A stretch of 56,700 bases of DNA from Lachnospiraceae bacterium (GTDB taxonomy: Bacteria > Bacillota > Clostridia > Lachnospirales > Lachnospiraceae), in assembly GCA_022787145.1 (NCBI GenBank), contig JALFVM010000071.1, forward strand, positions 1 to 56,700, read 5' to 3'. This document shows positions 17,364-25,064 of the stretch, in pieces. Position 1 is the stretch's first letter. Each line of letters starts with the position of its first letter. The position numbers were made by a program, and so were the translations under genes. The notes under the pieces were generated by a model. It searched no databases. It was not told where the DNA came from and saw only the letters and a list, made by a program, of their open reading frames with translations.

Positions 17364-17816
17364 TTACGGATTTGCTCTCTCCGCAGCATTATTATTGTTT
17401 GTATTGTCGGCATTGTTGTTTGTATTGTTGTTGGCATTATTGTTATTGTCAGTTGTGTTGCCGTCACCAACGATGTCATCGACTGCATTTCCTACACCAT
17501 TTCCGATGTCTTCCATGCCCTGCCCAATGTTGTCTGCGACACCATCATTATTCGTGTTGTTGTTATTGTTGGTGTCGTTGTTGTTATTGTTATTGGCATT
17601 GTTGTCTGCGTTATTTCCATTGTTGTCTACCACATTGTCGTTGGCAGTATTATTATTTTCTGTATCACCTGTGTTGTTGTCTGTCGCATTCTGCTCCGTC
17701 GCCGCATTGTTGTCTGTACCGTTGTTGTTGTCGCCCGTTCCACAAGCCACAAATGTTCCCATAACAAATACCAGCGTAACTGTCATCAAAAGTTTTTTCA
17801 ATGCCTTTGCTTTCAT
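17364..17816 (-). CDS. Asparagine-rich low-complexity lipoprotein
   Basis: 150 residues from the ATG at 17816, which has AGGAG nine bases upstream. Longer forms lack such a site. A basic signal (MKAKALKKLLMTVTL) ends at FVAC, giving a lipidated Cys at about residue 24. The mature part is almost entirely Asn, Asp, Thr, Ala and Gly, with one less biased segment (DGVADNIGQGMEDIGNGVGN, about residues 88-107) that could form an amphipathic helix. No catalytic motif is visible. It may be a surface spacer or matrix protein. The repeated GTTATT/GTTGTT codons on the plus strand make the gene prone to length variation. Confidence 0.8.
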   Translation of the reverse strand: MKAKALKKLLMTVTLVFVMGTFVACGTGDNNNGTDNNAATEQNATDNNTGDTENNNTANDNVVDNNGNNADNNANNNNNNDTNNNNNTNNDGVADNIGQGMEDIGNGVGNAVDDIVGDGNTTDNNNNANNNTNNNADNTNNNNAAERANP

Positions 17817-17944
17817 ATGCTTGCTCTCCTTTGCCATCTTCTTTTTGTTGATGATATTAATATGAGCAAAGAAAAGCACTTTTATGCATTTTTTATGCAC
17901 GATAAATGGTGGTGAAAAAAACCATAATTTACTGCGAAAAACAA

Positions 17945-18703
17945 TCAGCCTTCAATGACGTCGCTCATGTGATAATAGCCGGCTGGTTTTCCAGCAAGGA
18001 ATTTCGCAGCCTCCACAGCGCCTTTTCCAAATACTGCCTTGGAATATGCTGTGTGAGAGAACGTAATTACTTCATCCGGACCTGCAAAAATCACATCATG
18101 ATCACCGACAATGGTTCCGCCGCGAACTGCAGAGATTCCGATTTCCTTATCATCACGCGGATTCATGTCCTGGCTTCTGTCGTATACATAATGATATTGA
18201 TTGTCCATCGCCTCATTCAGGCTGTCAGCTAAAGCAAGCGCTGTTCCGCTTGGAGCATCTTTTTTCAGTTTATGATGTTTCTCCACAATCTCCATATCGA
18301 ATCCGGCGGTTGCCAGAACTTTTGCCGCATCCTGAATCAGTTTCAGCAGTGTGTTGATACCAAGCGACATATTTGCAGATTTCAAAATCGCAACTTTGCC
18401 GCTTGTCTCCTCTACCTGTTTCAGCTGCGCTTCGCTCAGTCCTGTTGTACACAGTACTGCCGGAAGCTGTTTTTCCACACAGTAAGCAAGAATGGAAGCC
18501 AGTGCTTTCGGAGAGGAAAAATCAATCAGCACATCGGCTTCCACATCACAGTCTGCAATGTTGGTAAATACCGGATAACCGTTGTCACGGCAATCCACCA
18601 TATCGATACCTGCCACAATCTCCGCATTGGCGTCGTCTTTTACAAGACCGGAAATCACCTGTCCCATATGTCCATTGCAGCCGTTCATGATTATCTTCGT
18701 CAT
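17945..18703 (-). CDS. dapB: 4-hydroxy-tetrahydrodipicolinate reductase
   Basis: 252 residues. DapB reduces the DapA product with NAD(P)H in the diaminopimelate/lysine pathway, which supplies the peptidoglycan cross-link. The N-terminal nucleotide motif is NGCNGHMGQ (7-15). The substrate motif EKHHKLKKDAPSGTA is intact, with its catalytic His and Lys. It follows dapA by 20 bp and shares its riboswitch-controlled transcript. Confidence 0.97.
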   Translation of the reverse strand: MTKIIMNGCNGHMGQVISGLVKDDANAEIVAGIDMVDCRDNGYPVFTNIADCDVEADVLIDFSSPKALASILAYCVEKQLPAVLCTTGLSEAQLKQVEETSGKVAILKSANMSLGINTLLKLIQDAAKVLATAGFDMEIVEKHHKLKKDAPSGTALALADSLNEAMDNQYHYVYDRSQDMNPRDDKEIGISAVRGGTIVGDHDVIFAGPDEVITFSHTAYSKAVFGKGAVEAAKFLAGKPAGYYHMSDVIEG

Positions 18704-18723
18704 TTGTTTTTTCTCCTTATGTC

Positions 18724-19614
18724 TTATGCAAGTTTAATTCCAAATTCTTCCATCGCTTTTGCAAGTTTCTGCTGATTTGCTTCTTCCATTACAGTCAGAG
18801 GTGCGCGAAGTCCGCCGACATTCCATCCCATCAGATTCATAGCAGCTTTTACCGGAATCGGGTTTACTTCACAGAACAATGCATCAATCAAATCCATTGC
18901 TTTCAGCTGAATCTCACGGCTTCCTGCCACATCTCCGTCAAAGAATTTCTGGCACATATCATGTGTTTCCTGCGGAGCAACGTTGGATAATACAGAAATC
19001 ACTCCTTTGCCGCCAAGGGACAAAATCGGAACAACCTGATCATCGTTACCGGAATAAATATCAATGCATCCGTCTGCAAGAGCAGCCAGTTTTGCGATCT
19101 GGGAAATATTTCCGCATGCCTCTTTGATTGCTACAATATTCTCTACATTTTTTGCCAGTGTAACGGCTGTTTCCGGAAGGATGTTGCATCCTGTTCTGCT
19201 TGGTACATTATAAAGTACAACAGGAATCGAAATGCTGTTTGCGATTGCTGTAAAGTGAGCAATCAGGCCTTTCTGCGTTGCTTTGTTGTAGTATGGAGTT
19301 ACCAGAAGTACACCATCTGCACCATAGCTTTCAGCCTCTTTGGAAAGCATGATTGCAGTCTCTGTACAGTTCGAACCAGTACCTGCAATAACCGGAATTC
19401 TCTTTGCTACTTTGTCAATGGTGTATTTGATTGCTTTGAGATGCTCGCCATGGGTCAGAGTAGATGCCTCACCAGTCGTTCCGCAGATAACAATGGCATC
19501 TGTGTGATTTGCAATCTGATCCTCAATAATCTCTCCTAATTTCTCGTAGTCCACGCTTCCATCCTCATGAAATGGTGTAACAATGGCAACACCTGCACCT
19601 GTAAAAATTGACAT
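18724..19614 (-). CDS. dapA: 4-hydroxy-tetrahydrodipicolinate synthase
   Basis: 296 residues. This TIM-barrel aldolase condenses pyruvate with aspartate semialdehyde, the first committed step to diaminopimelate and lysine. GTTGEASTL (about 44-52) binds substrate, YNVPSRTG carries the catalytic Tyr, and the Schiff-base Lys follows in VAIKEACG. The start is the ATG at 19614. An in-frame ATG at 19632 would place the AAGGAGG ribosome site inside the protein. The 5' leader holds a lysine riboswitch and terminator. Confidence 0.97.
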   Translation of the reverse strand: MSIFTGAGVAIVTPFHEDGSVDYEKLGEIIEDQIANHTDAIVICGTTGEASTLTHGEHLKAIKYTIDKVAKRIPVIAGTGSNCTETAIMLSKEAESYGADGVLLVTPYYNKATQKGLIAHFTAIANSISIPVVLYNVPSRTGCNILPETAVTLAKNVENIVAIKEACGNISQIAKLAALADGCIDIYSGNDDQVVPILSLGGKGVISVLSNVAPQETHDMCQKFFDGDVAGSREIQLKAMDLIDALFCEVNPIPVKAAMNLMGWNVGGLRAPLTVMEEANQQKLAKAMEEFGIKLA

Positions 19615-19635
19615 AATATTTTCCTCCTTCATCGT

Positions 19636-19672
19636 AGTGTTCTAATTTCAAAAATTAACTTGTCAGAACACT
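19636..19672. repeat. Short intergenic repeat, copy R2 (hairpin form)
   Basis: AGTGTTCT (19636-19643) and AGAACACT (19665-19672) form a perfect 8-bp inverted repeat. The inner part matches copy R1 (1171-1196) at 23 of 26 positions. It sits between the riboswitch terminator and dapA, so it is in the dapA leader. Confidence 0.6.
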
Positions 19673-19724
19673 CATAAAAATTAGCTTTTGTTTACTGATT
19701 TTCGCGTTTTTCACCTTTGCAATC

Positions 19725-19760
19725 CAAAAAAGAAGAGGCTGACAAGAAAGTCCGCCTCTA
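19725..19760 (-). terminator. Riboswitch expression platform terminator
   Basis: On the minus strand AGAGGCGGAC pairs with GTCAGCCTCT (19759-19734, one G-A mismatch), followed by TCTTTTTT. It lies downstream of the lysine aptamer and would stop dapAB transcription when lysine is bound. Confidence 0.85.
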
Positions 19761-19805
19761 AAGATACATCATTGTATAAGCTCTAGATAGCTCCCCATCT
19801 TGCGA

Positions 19806-19950
19806 TGACAGTCATAGAGTTCTTCACCCTATGCCCAAGTATACAATCTCAGGAACTGTATACTTTCGGCGTCTTTTCCTTTCAACTGTCTTCCCCTGTG
19901 CCTGACACATCAGACGGCCTACTCATAATTAACGCGACCTCTATCTTTTT
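19806..19950 (-). ncRNA. Lysine riboswitch (L-box) aptamer
   Basis: On the minus strand the conserved L-box words appear in order: GATAGAGGTCGCG, ATGAGTAGG, AGGAAAAGACGCCGAAAG, GGGCATAGGGTGAAG and CTCTATGACTGTCAT. The 5' ATAGAG and 3' CTCTAT close helix P1. It lies between a promoter and a terminator ahead of dapA and dapB, the expected target genes, so lysine should switch the operon off. Confidence 0.93.
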
Positions 19951-19970
19951 ATATTCTTTAGTTATGCACT

Positions 19971-19999
19971 ACTATAGCATCATTCGCTTTCCTTGTCAA
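19971..19999 (-). promoter_or_regulatory. dapAB promoter
   Basis: TTGACA (19994-19999), 17 bp, TATAGT (19971-19976) on the minus strand, upstream of the lysine aptamer. The -35 box and most of the spacer lie inside the 3' end of the upstream adenosyltransferase gene. Confidence 0.88.
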
Positions 20000-20498
20000 C
20001 GCAAATTTCGGATAAATATTCTGTGTTTACTGTCGTGACAGCATCCACATACTCTCTCATCTCTTCCGGCAATCTAAGTCCAGTCAGAATGATCTGCATA
20101 TCGCTTTTGTTAATCCGAAGAATTTCATTAATTTCTTCACATGTTGCAATGCCATGCTGGGGAAGTCCGAGAATCTCGTCCAGAAGCAGCACATCACATT
20201 CATGTGTTGCAATGACTTTTCTTGCATAATTCAATCCATTCCGGATATTTTCCTTCTGCTCTTCCTTCTCCTGCTGGGTCAGTTCTTCAAAATACTGCTC
20301 AGACTTTTCAAAACGGAAGAACTTAATATCAAGTTCCGTACCGGCAAGCCAGCTCAATTCTCCTTTTTCTTTGCCCTTTAAAAACTGAATAATGATCACA
20401 CTCTTCTGTTTTGCGCAAGCTCTGAGACTTTGGCCAAGAGCAAGAGATGTTTTTCCTTTCCCATCACCGCAGATCACTTCAATGAATCCCTTTTTCAT
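19980..20498 (-). CDS. cobO: Corrinoid (cob(I)alamin) adenosyltransferase, CobO/BtuR type
   Basis: 172 residues from the ATG at 20498, which has GGAGG six bases upstream. CobO/CobA transfers the adenosyl group of ATP to cob(I)yrinate/cob(I)alamin to make coenzyme B12. The P-loop GDGKGKTSLALG begins near residue 10, and LLLDEILGLPQHGI is the Walker B-like segment. No other cobalamin biosynthesis genes are near. A B12-binding radical SAM protein is encoded at 45835. A stable hairpin abuts its ribosome site. No cobalamin riboswitch was recognised. Confidence 0.9.
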   Translation of the reverse strand: MKKGFIEVICGDGKGKTSLALGQSLRACAKQKSVIIIQFLKGKEKGELSWLAGTELDIKFFRFEKSEQYFEELTQQEKEEQKENIRNGLNYARKVIATHECDVLLLDEILGLPQHGIATCEEINEILRINKSDMQIILTGLRLPEEMREYVDAVTTVNTEYLSEICVDKESE

Positions 20499-20508
20499 AT
20501 TGTCCTCC

Positions 20509-20630
20509 ATGTACAGGAATCACTGTACATTTTTCAAAAAGAATTTCTCCGGCTGTCAAAATGCCAGCCACATTCCTGATTAATGGTCTCGAATCCCATA
20601 CATAGTACACCATAATCCGCGAAAAAGCAA
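20509..20630 (-). promoter_or_regulatory. cobO promoter and ribosome-site-flanking hairpin
   Basis: TTGCTT (20625-20630), 17 bp, TACTAT (20602-20607) give a promoter about 100 bp from the start codon. The leader contains a GGCTG/CAGCC hairpin. A perfect inverted repeat then follows (ATGTACAG at 20523-20530 and CTGTACAT at 20509-20516 on the minus strand, six-base loop), whose 3' arm touches the GGAGG site. It could limit ribosome access or bind a repressor as DNA. Confidence 0.55.
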
Positions 20631-20657
20631 GTCTCTCCTGGCAATGAAATTATATTA

Positions 20658-20841
20658 ATGATTTAGGTGTCAAAACCTTGATTACGGATTGTTTCGTGCT
20701 ACGCACTCCCACAATCCTGCCCCCATTCGCAATCCATGGGGCCCCCGCCCCACTTCTTGCTCATGTGGGGCGGGTCAATAAGGTATACCTCCACTTACAT
20801 GCAAGCATGACGTGGAGAATACCTTTTGACACTGTAATCAT
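20658..20841 (+). repeat. Structured intergenic element, copy A (184 bp)
   Basis: The ends are imperfect inverted repeats: ATGATTTAGGTGTCAAAA, and the complement of the right end, ATGATTACAGTGTCAAAA (15 of 18). Inside are three hairpins: GGATTGT/ACAATCC, CGCCCCAC/GTGGGGCG, and a long one with CTCCAC/GTGGAG and CATGC/GCATG. TATTAA flanks both sides of the TGATT...AATCA core, like a target duplication. It starts one base after the stop codon of the SSB-like gene in that gene's direction of transcription. No open reading frame. Confidence 0.9.
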
Positions 20842-20842
20842 A

Positions 20843-21469
20843 TTAATCCATATACTCCAGCTTGCTGACAGATATTTCATATGCGGTTCGCTTTTCACTT
20901 TCTGTCTCACTTACTTTTTTCATATAATCTCTGCTCTGGATTCTTCCCCATATCAACACATGTCCGCCAACCTCAAATGCTGACGCATACCGGGCATTTC
21001 TGCCCCAGCATATGCAGGGTATGTAATCCGACTTTCCGTAAGGTCTGTTGACTGCCAGAAGCAAGTCTGCAATTTCTCTGCCCAAAGGCGTTTTGCGGTA
21101 CACCGGCGGCTTGCAGATGTATCCGTCAAGAAAAATCTGGTTGGTAATCATCGAATCATCAATTTCATCCACAAAGCTCAGTTCCCGCACAAAGACCGAT
21201 AGAACAAGACGGTTCTTCTTCTCTTCATGACGGTTATAGGAACGAAATTGTCCCTGCACCTGGATGTATTCCCCTTCATAGTTCTGTGTAACGTCGATCA
21301 GACGTTCCGAAACCATAAGCGGAATCCTGTCCTCTGAATCACTGAGTCTTTTCACCACCAGTTCCAGAGTATAAAATCCTTCTCCGAACACCTGATGACT
21401 GAATGTAAAATCTGAAGCGATTTTACCCATAATAGATACCTGGTTATTTTCTATAATCTTATCTGCCAT
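20843..21469 (-). CDS. Tandem OB-fold single-stranded DNA-binding-like protein
   Basis: 208 residues. The second half (about 108-205) is a clear SSB-type OB fold: LDGYICKPPVYRKTPLGREI, then LLAVNRPYGKSDYIPCICWG. The first half (about 8-100) has a second, more diverged OB-like pattern (VSIMGKIASDFTFSHQ ... GEYIQVQGQFRSYN). There is no acidic C-terminal tail of the kind that recruits partners in canonical SSB, so this is probably an accessory protein rather than the main replicative SSB. It is a single gene, and copy A of the structured element serves as its 3' end. Confidence 0.8.
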   Translation of the reverse strand: MADKIIENNQVSIMGKIASDFTFSHQVFGEGFYTLELVVKRLSDSEDRIPLMVSERLIDVTQNYEGEYIQVQGQFRSYNRHEEKKNRLVLSVFVRELSFVDEIDDSMITNQIFLDGYICKPPVYRKTPLGREIADLLLAVNRPYGKSDYIPCICWGRNARYASAFEVGGHVLIWGRIQSRDYMKKVSETESEKRTAYEISVSKLEYMD

Positions 21470-21569
21470 GAATGATAGTTCCCCTTCCTCTTGGTGGTAT
21501 TTTTGTTTATATCATATCTATTCTATCTTTGTGAAATTTAGAACAAAAAAAATTTTTTTTTTGAAATCC

Positions 21570-21717
21570 TTGTAATCTGGAGAAAATGTGATACACTTTA
21601 TAGGTTGGAAAGCAAAAAACGCATTTTATTAAGTAGAAACCTAGTGCACTGGCATATTCGTTTTCAGACTAATGGCTTAGAATGTTTTTTCATCGACAAG
21701 GAATGTGCCAGTACACT
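21570..21717 (+). promoter_or_regulatory. typA promoter and leader hairpin
   Basis: The 303-bp gap 21470-21772 separates divergent genes. TTGTAA (21570-21575), 16 bp, TACACT (21592-21597) is the likely typA promoter. The leader then carries a long inverted repeat, AGTGCACTGGCATATTC (21643-21659) with 21701-21717: 15 Watson-Crick pairs, one G-U and one mismatch, with a 41-base loop. Its end word CAGTACACTCAT resembles the ends of repeats R1 and R2. Confidence 0.6.
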
Positions 21718-21772
21718 CATACTATAAGACTGATATTTGATTATTGAAAATGAATTGAAAGGGACGAAATTT

Positions 21773-23605
21773 ATGAAGATGAAACGCGACGATGTACGTA
21801 ACGTAGCCATTATTGCCCACGTTGACCATGGTAAAACCACACTTGTAGACGAACTTCTCAAGCAGAGCGGTATTTTCCGCGAGAATCAGGAAGTGCAGGA
21901 GCGTGTCATGGACTCAAACGACATTGAACGTGAACGCGGAATTACGATTCTGTCTAAAAATACGGCTGTACATTACAAAAATACAAAAATCAACATTATC
22001 GATACTCCTGGACACGCAGACTTCGGCGGTGAGGTAGAGCGTGTTCTGAAAATGGTAAACGGTGTCATTCTTGTAGTGGATGCCTTTGAAGGAGCGATGC
22101 CGCAGACAAAATTTGTTCTCAGAAAGGCACTTGATTTGGACCTGGATGTCATTGTCTGTGTCAACAAGATTGACCGTCCGGAGGCACGCCCGGAGGAAGT
22201 TGTGGATGAAGTTCTGGAGCTTTTGATGGATCTGGACGCTTCTGACAGACAGCTTGACTGTCCATTTTTGTTCGCATCCGCAAAAGCAGGCTATGCAGTA
22301 AAAGATTTAAGTGATGAACCAAAAGACATGATTCCTCTGTTTGAGACAATTCTTGAGCATATTCCGGCACCGGAGGGAGATCCGGAGGCACCAACACAGG
22401 TTCTGATCAGCACCATCGATTACAATGAATATGTCGGCCGTATTGGTGTCGGAAAAGTCGACAACGGAACGATTTCTGTCAATCAGGATGTCGTCCTTGT
22501 CAATGAGCATGATCCGGACAAACAGCAGCGTGTAAAAATCAGCAAGCTGTACGAATTTGACGGTCTGAATAAAGTGGATGTACGCGAAGCCGGCATTGGC
22601 TCTATCGTAGCAATTTCCGGTATCTCAGATATCCACATCGGTGATACCATCTGCTCCCCGGAACATCCGGAACCAATTCCATTCCAGAAGATTTCCGAGC
22701 CTACGATTGCTATGAACTTTATGGTTAACGACAGCCCATTAGCGGGACAGGAAGGTAAATTTGTCACTTCCCGTCACATCCGCGAGCGTCTGATGCGCGA
22801 GCTGAACACGGATGTCAGCCTTCGCGTGGAAGATACCGACAGCCCGGACTGCTTTAAAGTATCCGGACGAGGCGAGCTACATCTGTCTGTCCTGATTGAA
22901 AATATGCGCCGCGAGGGCTATGAGTTCGCAGTCAGCAAGGCTGAGGTTCTGTATAAAACCGATGAACGCGGCAAAAAACTGGAGCCTATGGAGATTGCCT
23001 ACGTAGATGTACCGGATGAATTCTCCGGTTCCGTCATCAGCAAATTAAGCGAACGCAAGGGCGAGCTGCAGGGTATGAGCATCGCAAGCGACGGTTCTAC
23101 TCGTCTGGAGTTCAACATTCCATCCCGCGGTCTGATCGGATTCCGTGGTGAATTTATGACCATCACAAAAGGAAACGGTATTCTCAACACCATGTTTGAC
23201 GGCTACGGAGAATACAAAGGCGATATGATGTACCGCAAACAGGGCTCCCTGATCGCATTCGAGGACGGCGAGGCCGTTACTTACGGTCTGTTCTCCGCAC
23301 AGGACAGAGGTACCCTCTTTATTGGACCTGGTCAGAAGGTTTACAGTGGAATGGTTATCGGCCAGAATGGTAAGGCAGAAGACATCGAGCTGAATGTCTG
23401 CAAGACAAAGCACCTGACCAACACCCGTTCTTCTTCGGCAGATGAGGCTCTGAAGCTGACACCGCCGAGAATCCTGAGCCTGGAACAGGCACTGGAATTT
23501 ATCGACCGTGACGAACTTCTGGAGATTACTCCGGAAAACCTTCGTATCCGCAAGAAGATTCTCGATCCAAGAGAGCGCAAACGTGCTGCTATGAGAAATT
23601 CATAA
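21773..23605 (+). CDS. typA: Ribosome-associated translational GTPase TypA/BipA
   Basis: 610 residues from the ATG at 21773 (MKMKRDD), which follows an AAAGGGACG ribosome site. An upstream in-frame ATG has none. TypA binds the 70S ribosome like EF-G/LepA and helps 50S assembly and stress growth. G-domain motifs [17 protein letters not shown] and NKIDRPEA are complete, and the C-terminal BipA-specific domain is full length. The stop codon is followed two bases later by structured element copy B. Confidence 0.97.
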   Translation: MKMKRDDVRNVAIIAHVDHGKTTLVDELLKQSGIFRENQEVQERVMDSNDIERERGITILSKNTAVHYKNTKINIIDTPGHADFGGEVERVLKMVNGVILVVDAFEGAMPQTKFVLRKALDLDLDVIVCVNKIDRPEARPEEVVDEVLELLMDLDASDRQLDCPFLFASAKAGYAVKDLSDEPKDMIPLFETILEHIPAPEGDPEAPTQVLISTIDYNEYVGRIGVGKVDNGTISVNQDVVLVNEHDPDKQQRVKISKLYEFDGLNKVDVREAGIGSIVAISGISDIHIGDTICSPEHPEPIPFQKISEPTIAMNFMVNDSPLAGQEGKFVTSRHIRERLMRELNTDVSLRVEDTDSPDCFKVSGRGELHLSVLIENMRREGYEFAVSKAEVLYKTDERGKKLEPMEIAYVDVPDEFSGSVISKLSERKGELQGMSIASDGSTRLEFNIPSRGLIGFRGEFMTITKGNGILNTMFDGYGEYKGDMMYRKQGSLIAFEDGEAVTYGLFSAQDRGTLFIGPGQKVYSGMVIGQNGKAEDIELNVCKTKHLTNTRSSSADEALKLTPPRILSLEQALEFIDRDELLEITPENLRIRKKILDPRERKRAAMRNS

Positions 23606-23607
23606 TG

Positions 23608-23794
23608 ATGATTACAGTGTCAAAAGGTATTCTCCACGTCATGCTTGCATGTAAGTGGAGATATACCTTATTGACACGCCCACACATGAGCAAGAAGTGG
23701 GGCGGGGGCCCCATAGATTGCGAATGCGGGGGCAGGATTGTGGAAGTGCGTAGCATGAAACAATCCGTAATCAAGGTTTTGACACCTAAATCAT
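23608..23794 (-). repeat. Structured intergenic element, copy B (187 bp, inverted)
   Basis: The reverse complement of this stretch matches copies A and C with few changes and the same three hairpins. It begins two bases after the typA stop codon, with the same orientation relative to the upstream gene as copy A has relative to the SSB-like gene. Its flanks (TAATGA and TAATAT) are not an exact duplication. It is followed by hemW. Confidence 0.9.
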
Positions 23795-23833
23795 AATATT
23801 GGGAAATATGAGAGAAAGTAAGGAGAAGGAACC

Positions 23834-24949
23834 ATGGAATTGTATGTGCATATTCCTTTTTGTGTGAAAAAATGTGAGTATTGTGATTTTTTGTCATTTT
23901 CTGCGGGGAGTGCCGCAAAAAAAATGTATACAGATGCCTTGCAGCTGGAGCTAAAAAGCGCAGCAGCAGAATGTGAGGGAGAAACCGTATCTTCGGTGTT
24001 TCTGGGCGGAGGGACGCCGTCTGTTCTGGAAAAAGGACAAATCGGTGCAATTATGGAGTGTATTCAGGAAAATTATCAGCTGAGCGAAGACTGTGAGATT
24101 TCTATGGAAGCGAATCCAGGCACTTTAAATCCACAAAAGCTCAGGGAGTATCATCAGTGTGGAATCAACCGCCTCAGTCTTGGATGCCAGTCAACGATTG
24201 AGGAAGAATTAAAAAATTTGGGAAGGATTCATTCTTTTGAAGAATTTGTGGAAAACTATGAGATGGCAAGAAGCATTGGTTTTTCCAATATCAACGTAGA
24301 TCTGATGTCGGCAATTCCCAGACAGGATGTGAAGTCCTGGGAGAAAAATCTTCGCACGATCGCGGTGATGGAACCGGAACATATTTCTGCATATAGTCTG
24401 ATCGTGGAAGAGGGAACCCCATTTTATGAGCGAAAGCTGCAGCTTCCTTCTGAGGAGGAAGAACGGCAGATGTATGAGATGACAGCAGAAATTCTCGGCG
24501 AATATGGATTTCATCAGTATGAAATTTCCAATTATGCAAAAGTGGGAAAGGAATGTCGTCATAACATAGGGTACTGGCAGAGAGAAGATTATCTGGGAGT
24601 CGGACTTGGAGCAGCTTCGCTTCGTCGTAATTGCCGGTTTTCTAATACGAGAGTGATGGAAACGTATCTGCAAGACGCTGCTCATCCTGAAAAAATTCGG
24701 GAAAACCTGGAAGAACTTTCGATGCGGGATCAGATGGAAGAATTTATGTTTCTGGGACTTCGGATGACAGAGGGAATCAGCCGAGAGAAATTTTTGAAAG
24801 AATTTCAAATATCTCTGGAAAAAGTTTATGAAAAGCAGGTCAGAAAACTAAAACGGCTTGGATTACTAGAGGAGCAAGGAAAGTTTCTGCGGCTGACGCG
24901 AAAAGGAATTTCTCTGTCCAATCAGGTGTTTGTGGAATTTTTATTTTAA
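23834..24949 (+). CDS. hemW: Radical SAM heme chaperone HemW (HemN-like)
   Basis: 371 residues. The radical-SAM cluster motif is CVKKCEYCDF (about 10-19), followed by GGGTPSVL and the HemN/HemW block INRLSLGCQS. HemW binds heme and an iron-sulfur cluster and is not a coproporphyrinogen oxidase despite frequent annotation as such. The shorter N-terminus before the CX3CX2C motif fits HemW rather than HemN. AAGGAG precedes the ATG at 23834. Confidence 0.9.
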   Translation: MELYVHIPFCVKKCEYCDFLSFSAGSAAKKMYTDALQLELKSAAAECEGETVSSVFLGGGTPSVLEKGQIGAIMECIQENYQLSEDCEISMEANPGTLNPQKLREYHQCGINRLSLGCQSTIEEELKNLGRIHSFEEFVENYEMARSIGFSNINVDLMSAIPRQDVKSWEKNLRTIAVMEPEHISAYSLIVEEGTPFYERKLQLPSEEEERQMYEMTAEILGEYGFHQYEISNYAKVGKECRHNIGYWQREDYLGVGLGAASLRRNCRFSNTRVMETYLQDAAHPEKIRENLEELSMRDQMEEFMFLGLRMTEGISREKFLKEFQISLEKVYEKQVRKLKRLGLLEEQGKFLRLTRKGISLSNQVFVEFLF

Positions 24950-24966
24950 AAAATTATTTCAAAAAA

Positions 24967-25006
24967 CGAACAAATGTTTGCAAAAAGAAAAAGCCTGTGC
25001 TACACT
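24967..25006 (+). promoter_or_regulatory. uvrA promoter with LexA (SOS) box
   Basis: CGAACAAATGTTTG (24967-24980) matches the Gram-positive LexA consensus CGAACRNRYGTTYC at every position except the last. It overlaps the -35 box TTTGCA (24977-24982), which is 18 bp from TACACT (25001-25006). Damage-inducible control of uvrA follows directly. Confidence 0.85.
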
Positions 25007-25064
25007 GGAAGGGACGAGAGAGAACAGAAAAACGAAGATTCATGATAGTGAATGAGGAGAAAAC

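Noticed and set aside
17390..17740. GTT-rich periodic sequence as a CRISPR array or satellite repeat
   Set aside because: There are no constant repeats with spacers. The periodicity is codon runs for Asn/Asp/Thr in an open frame with a lipoprotein signal.
20499..20657. A cobalamin riboswitch ahead of cobO
   Set aside because: The leader is only about 100 bases and lacks the B12-box. Only two small hairpins are present.
20658..20841. The three-copy structured element as a CRISPR array, tRNA or riboswitch
   Set aside because: The copies are single and dispersed, with inverted-repeat ends. They flank unrelated genes on either side of stop codons or promoters, so a shared ligand-sensing role is unlikely.
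23834..24949. Oxygen-independent coproporphyrinogen III oxidase (HemN)
   Set aside because: Length and the short segment before the CX3CX2C motif fit HemW. No other heme synthesis genes are nearby.
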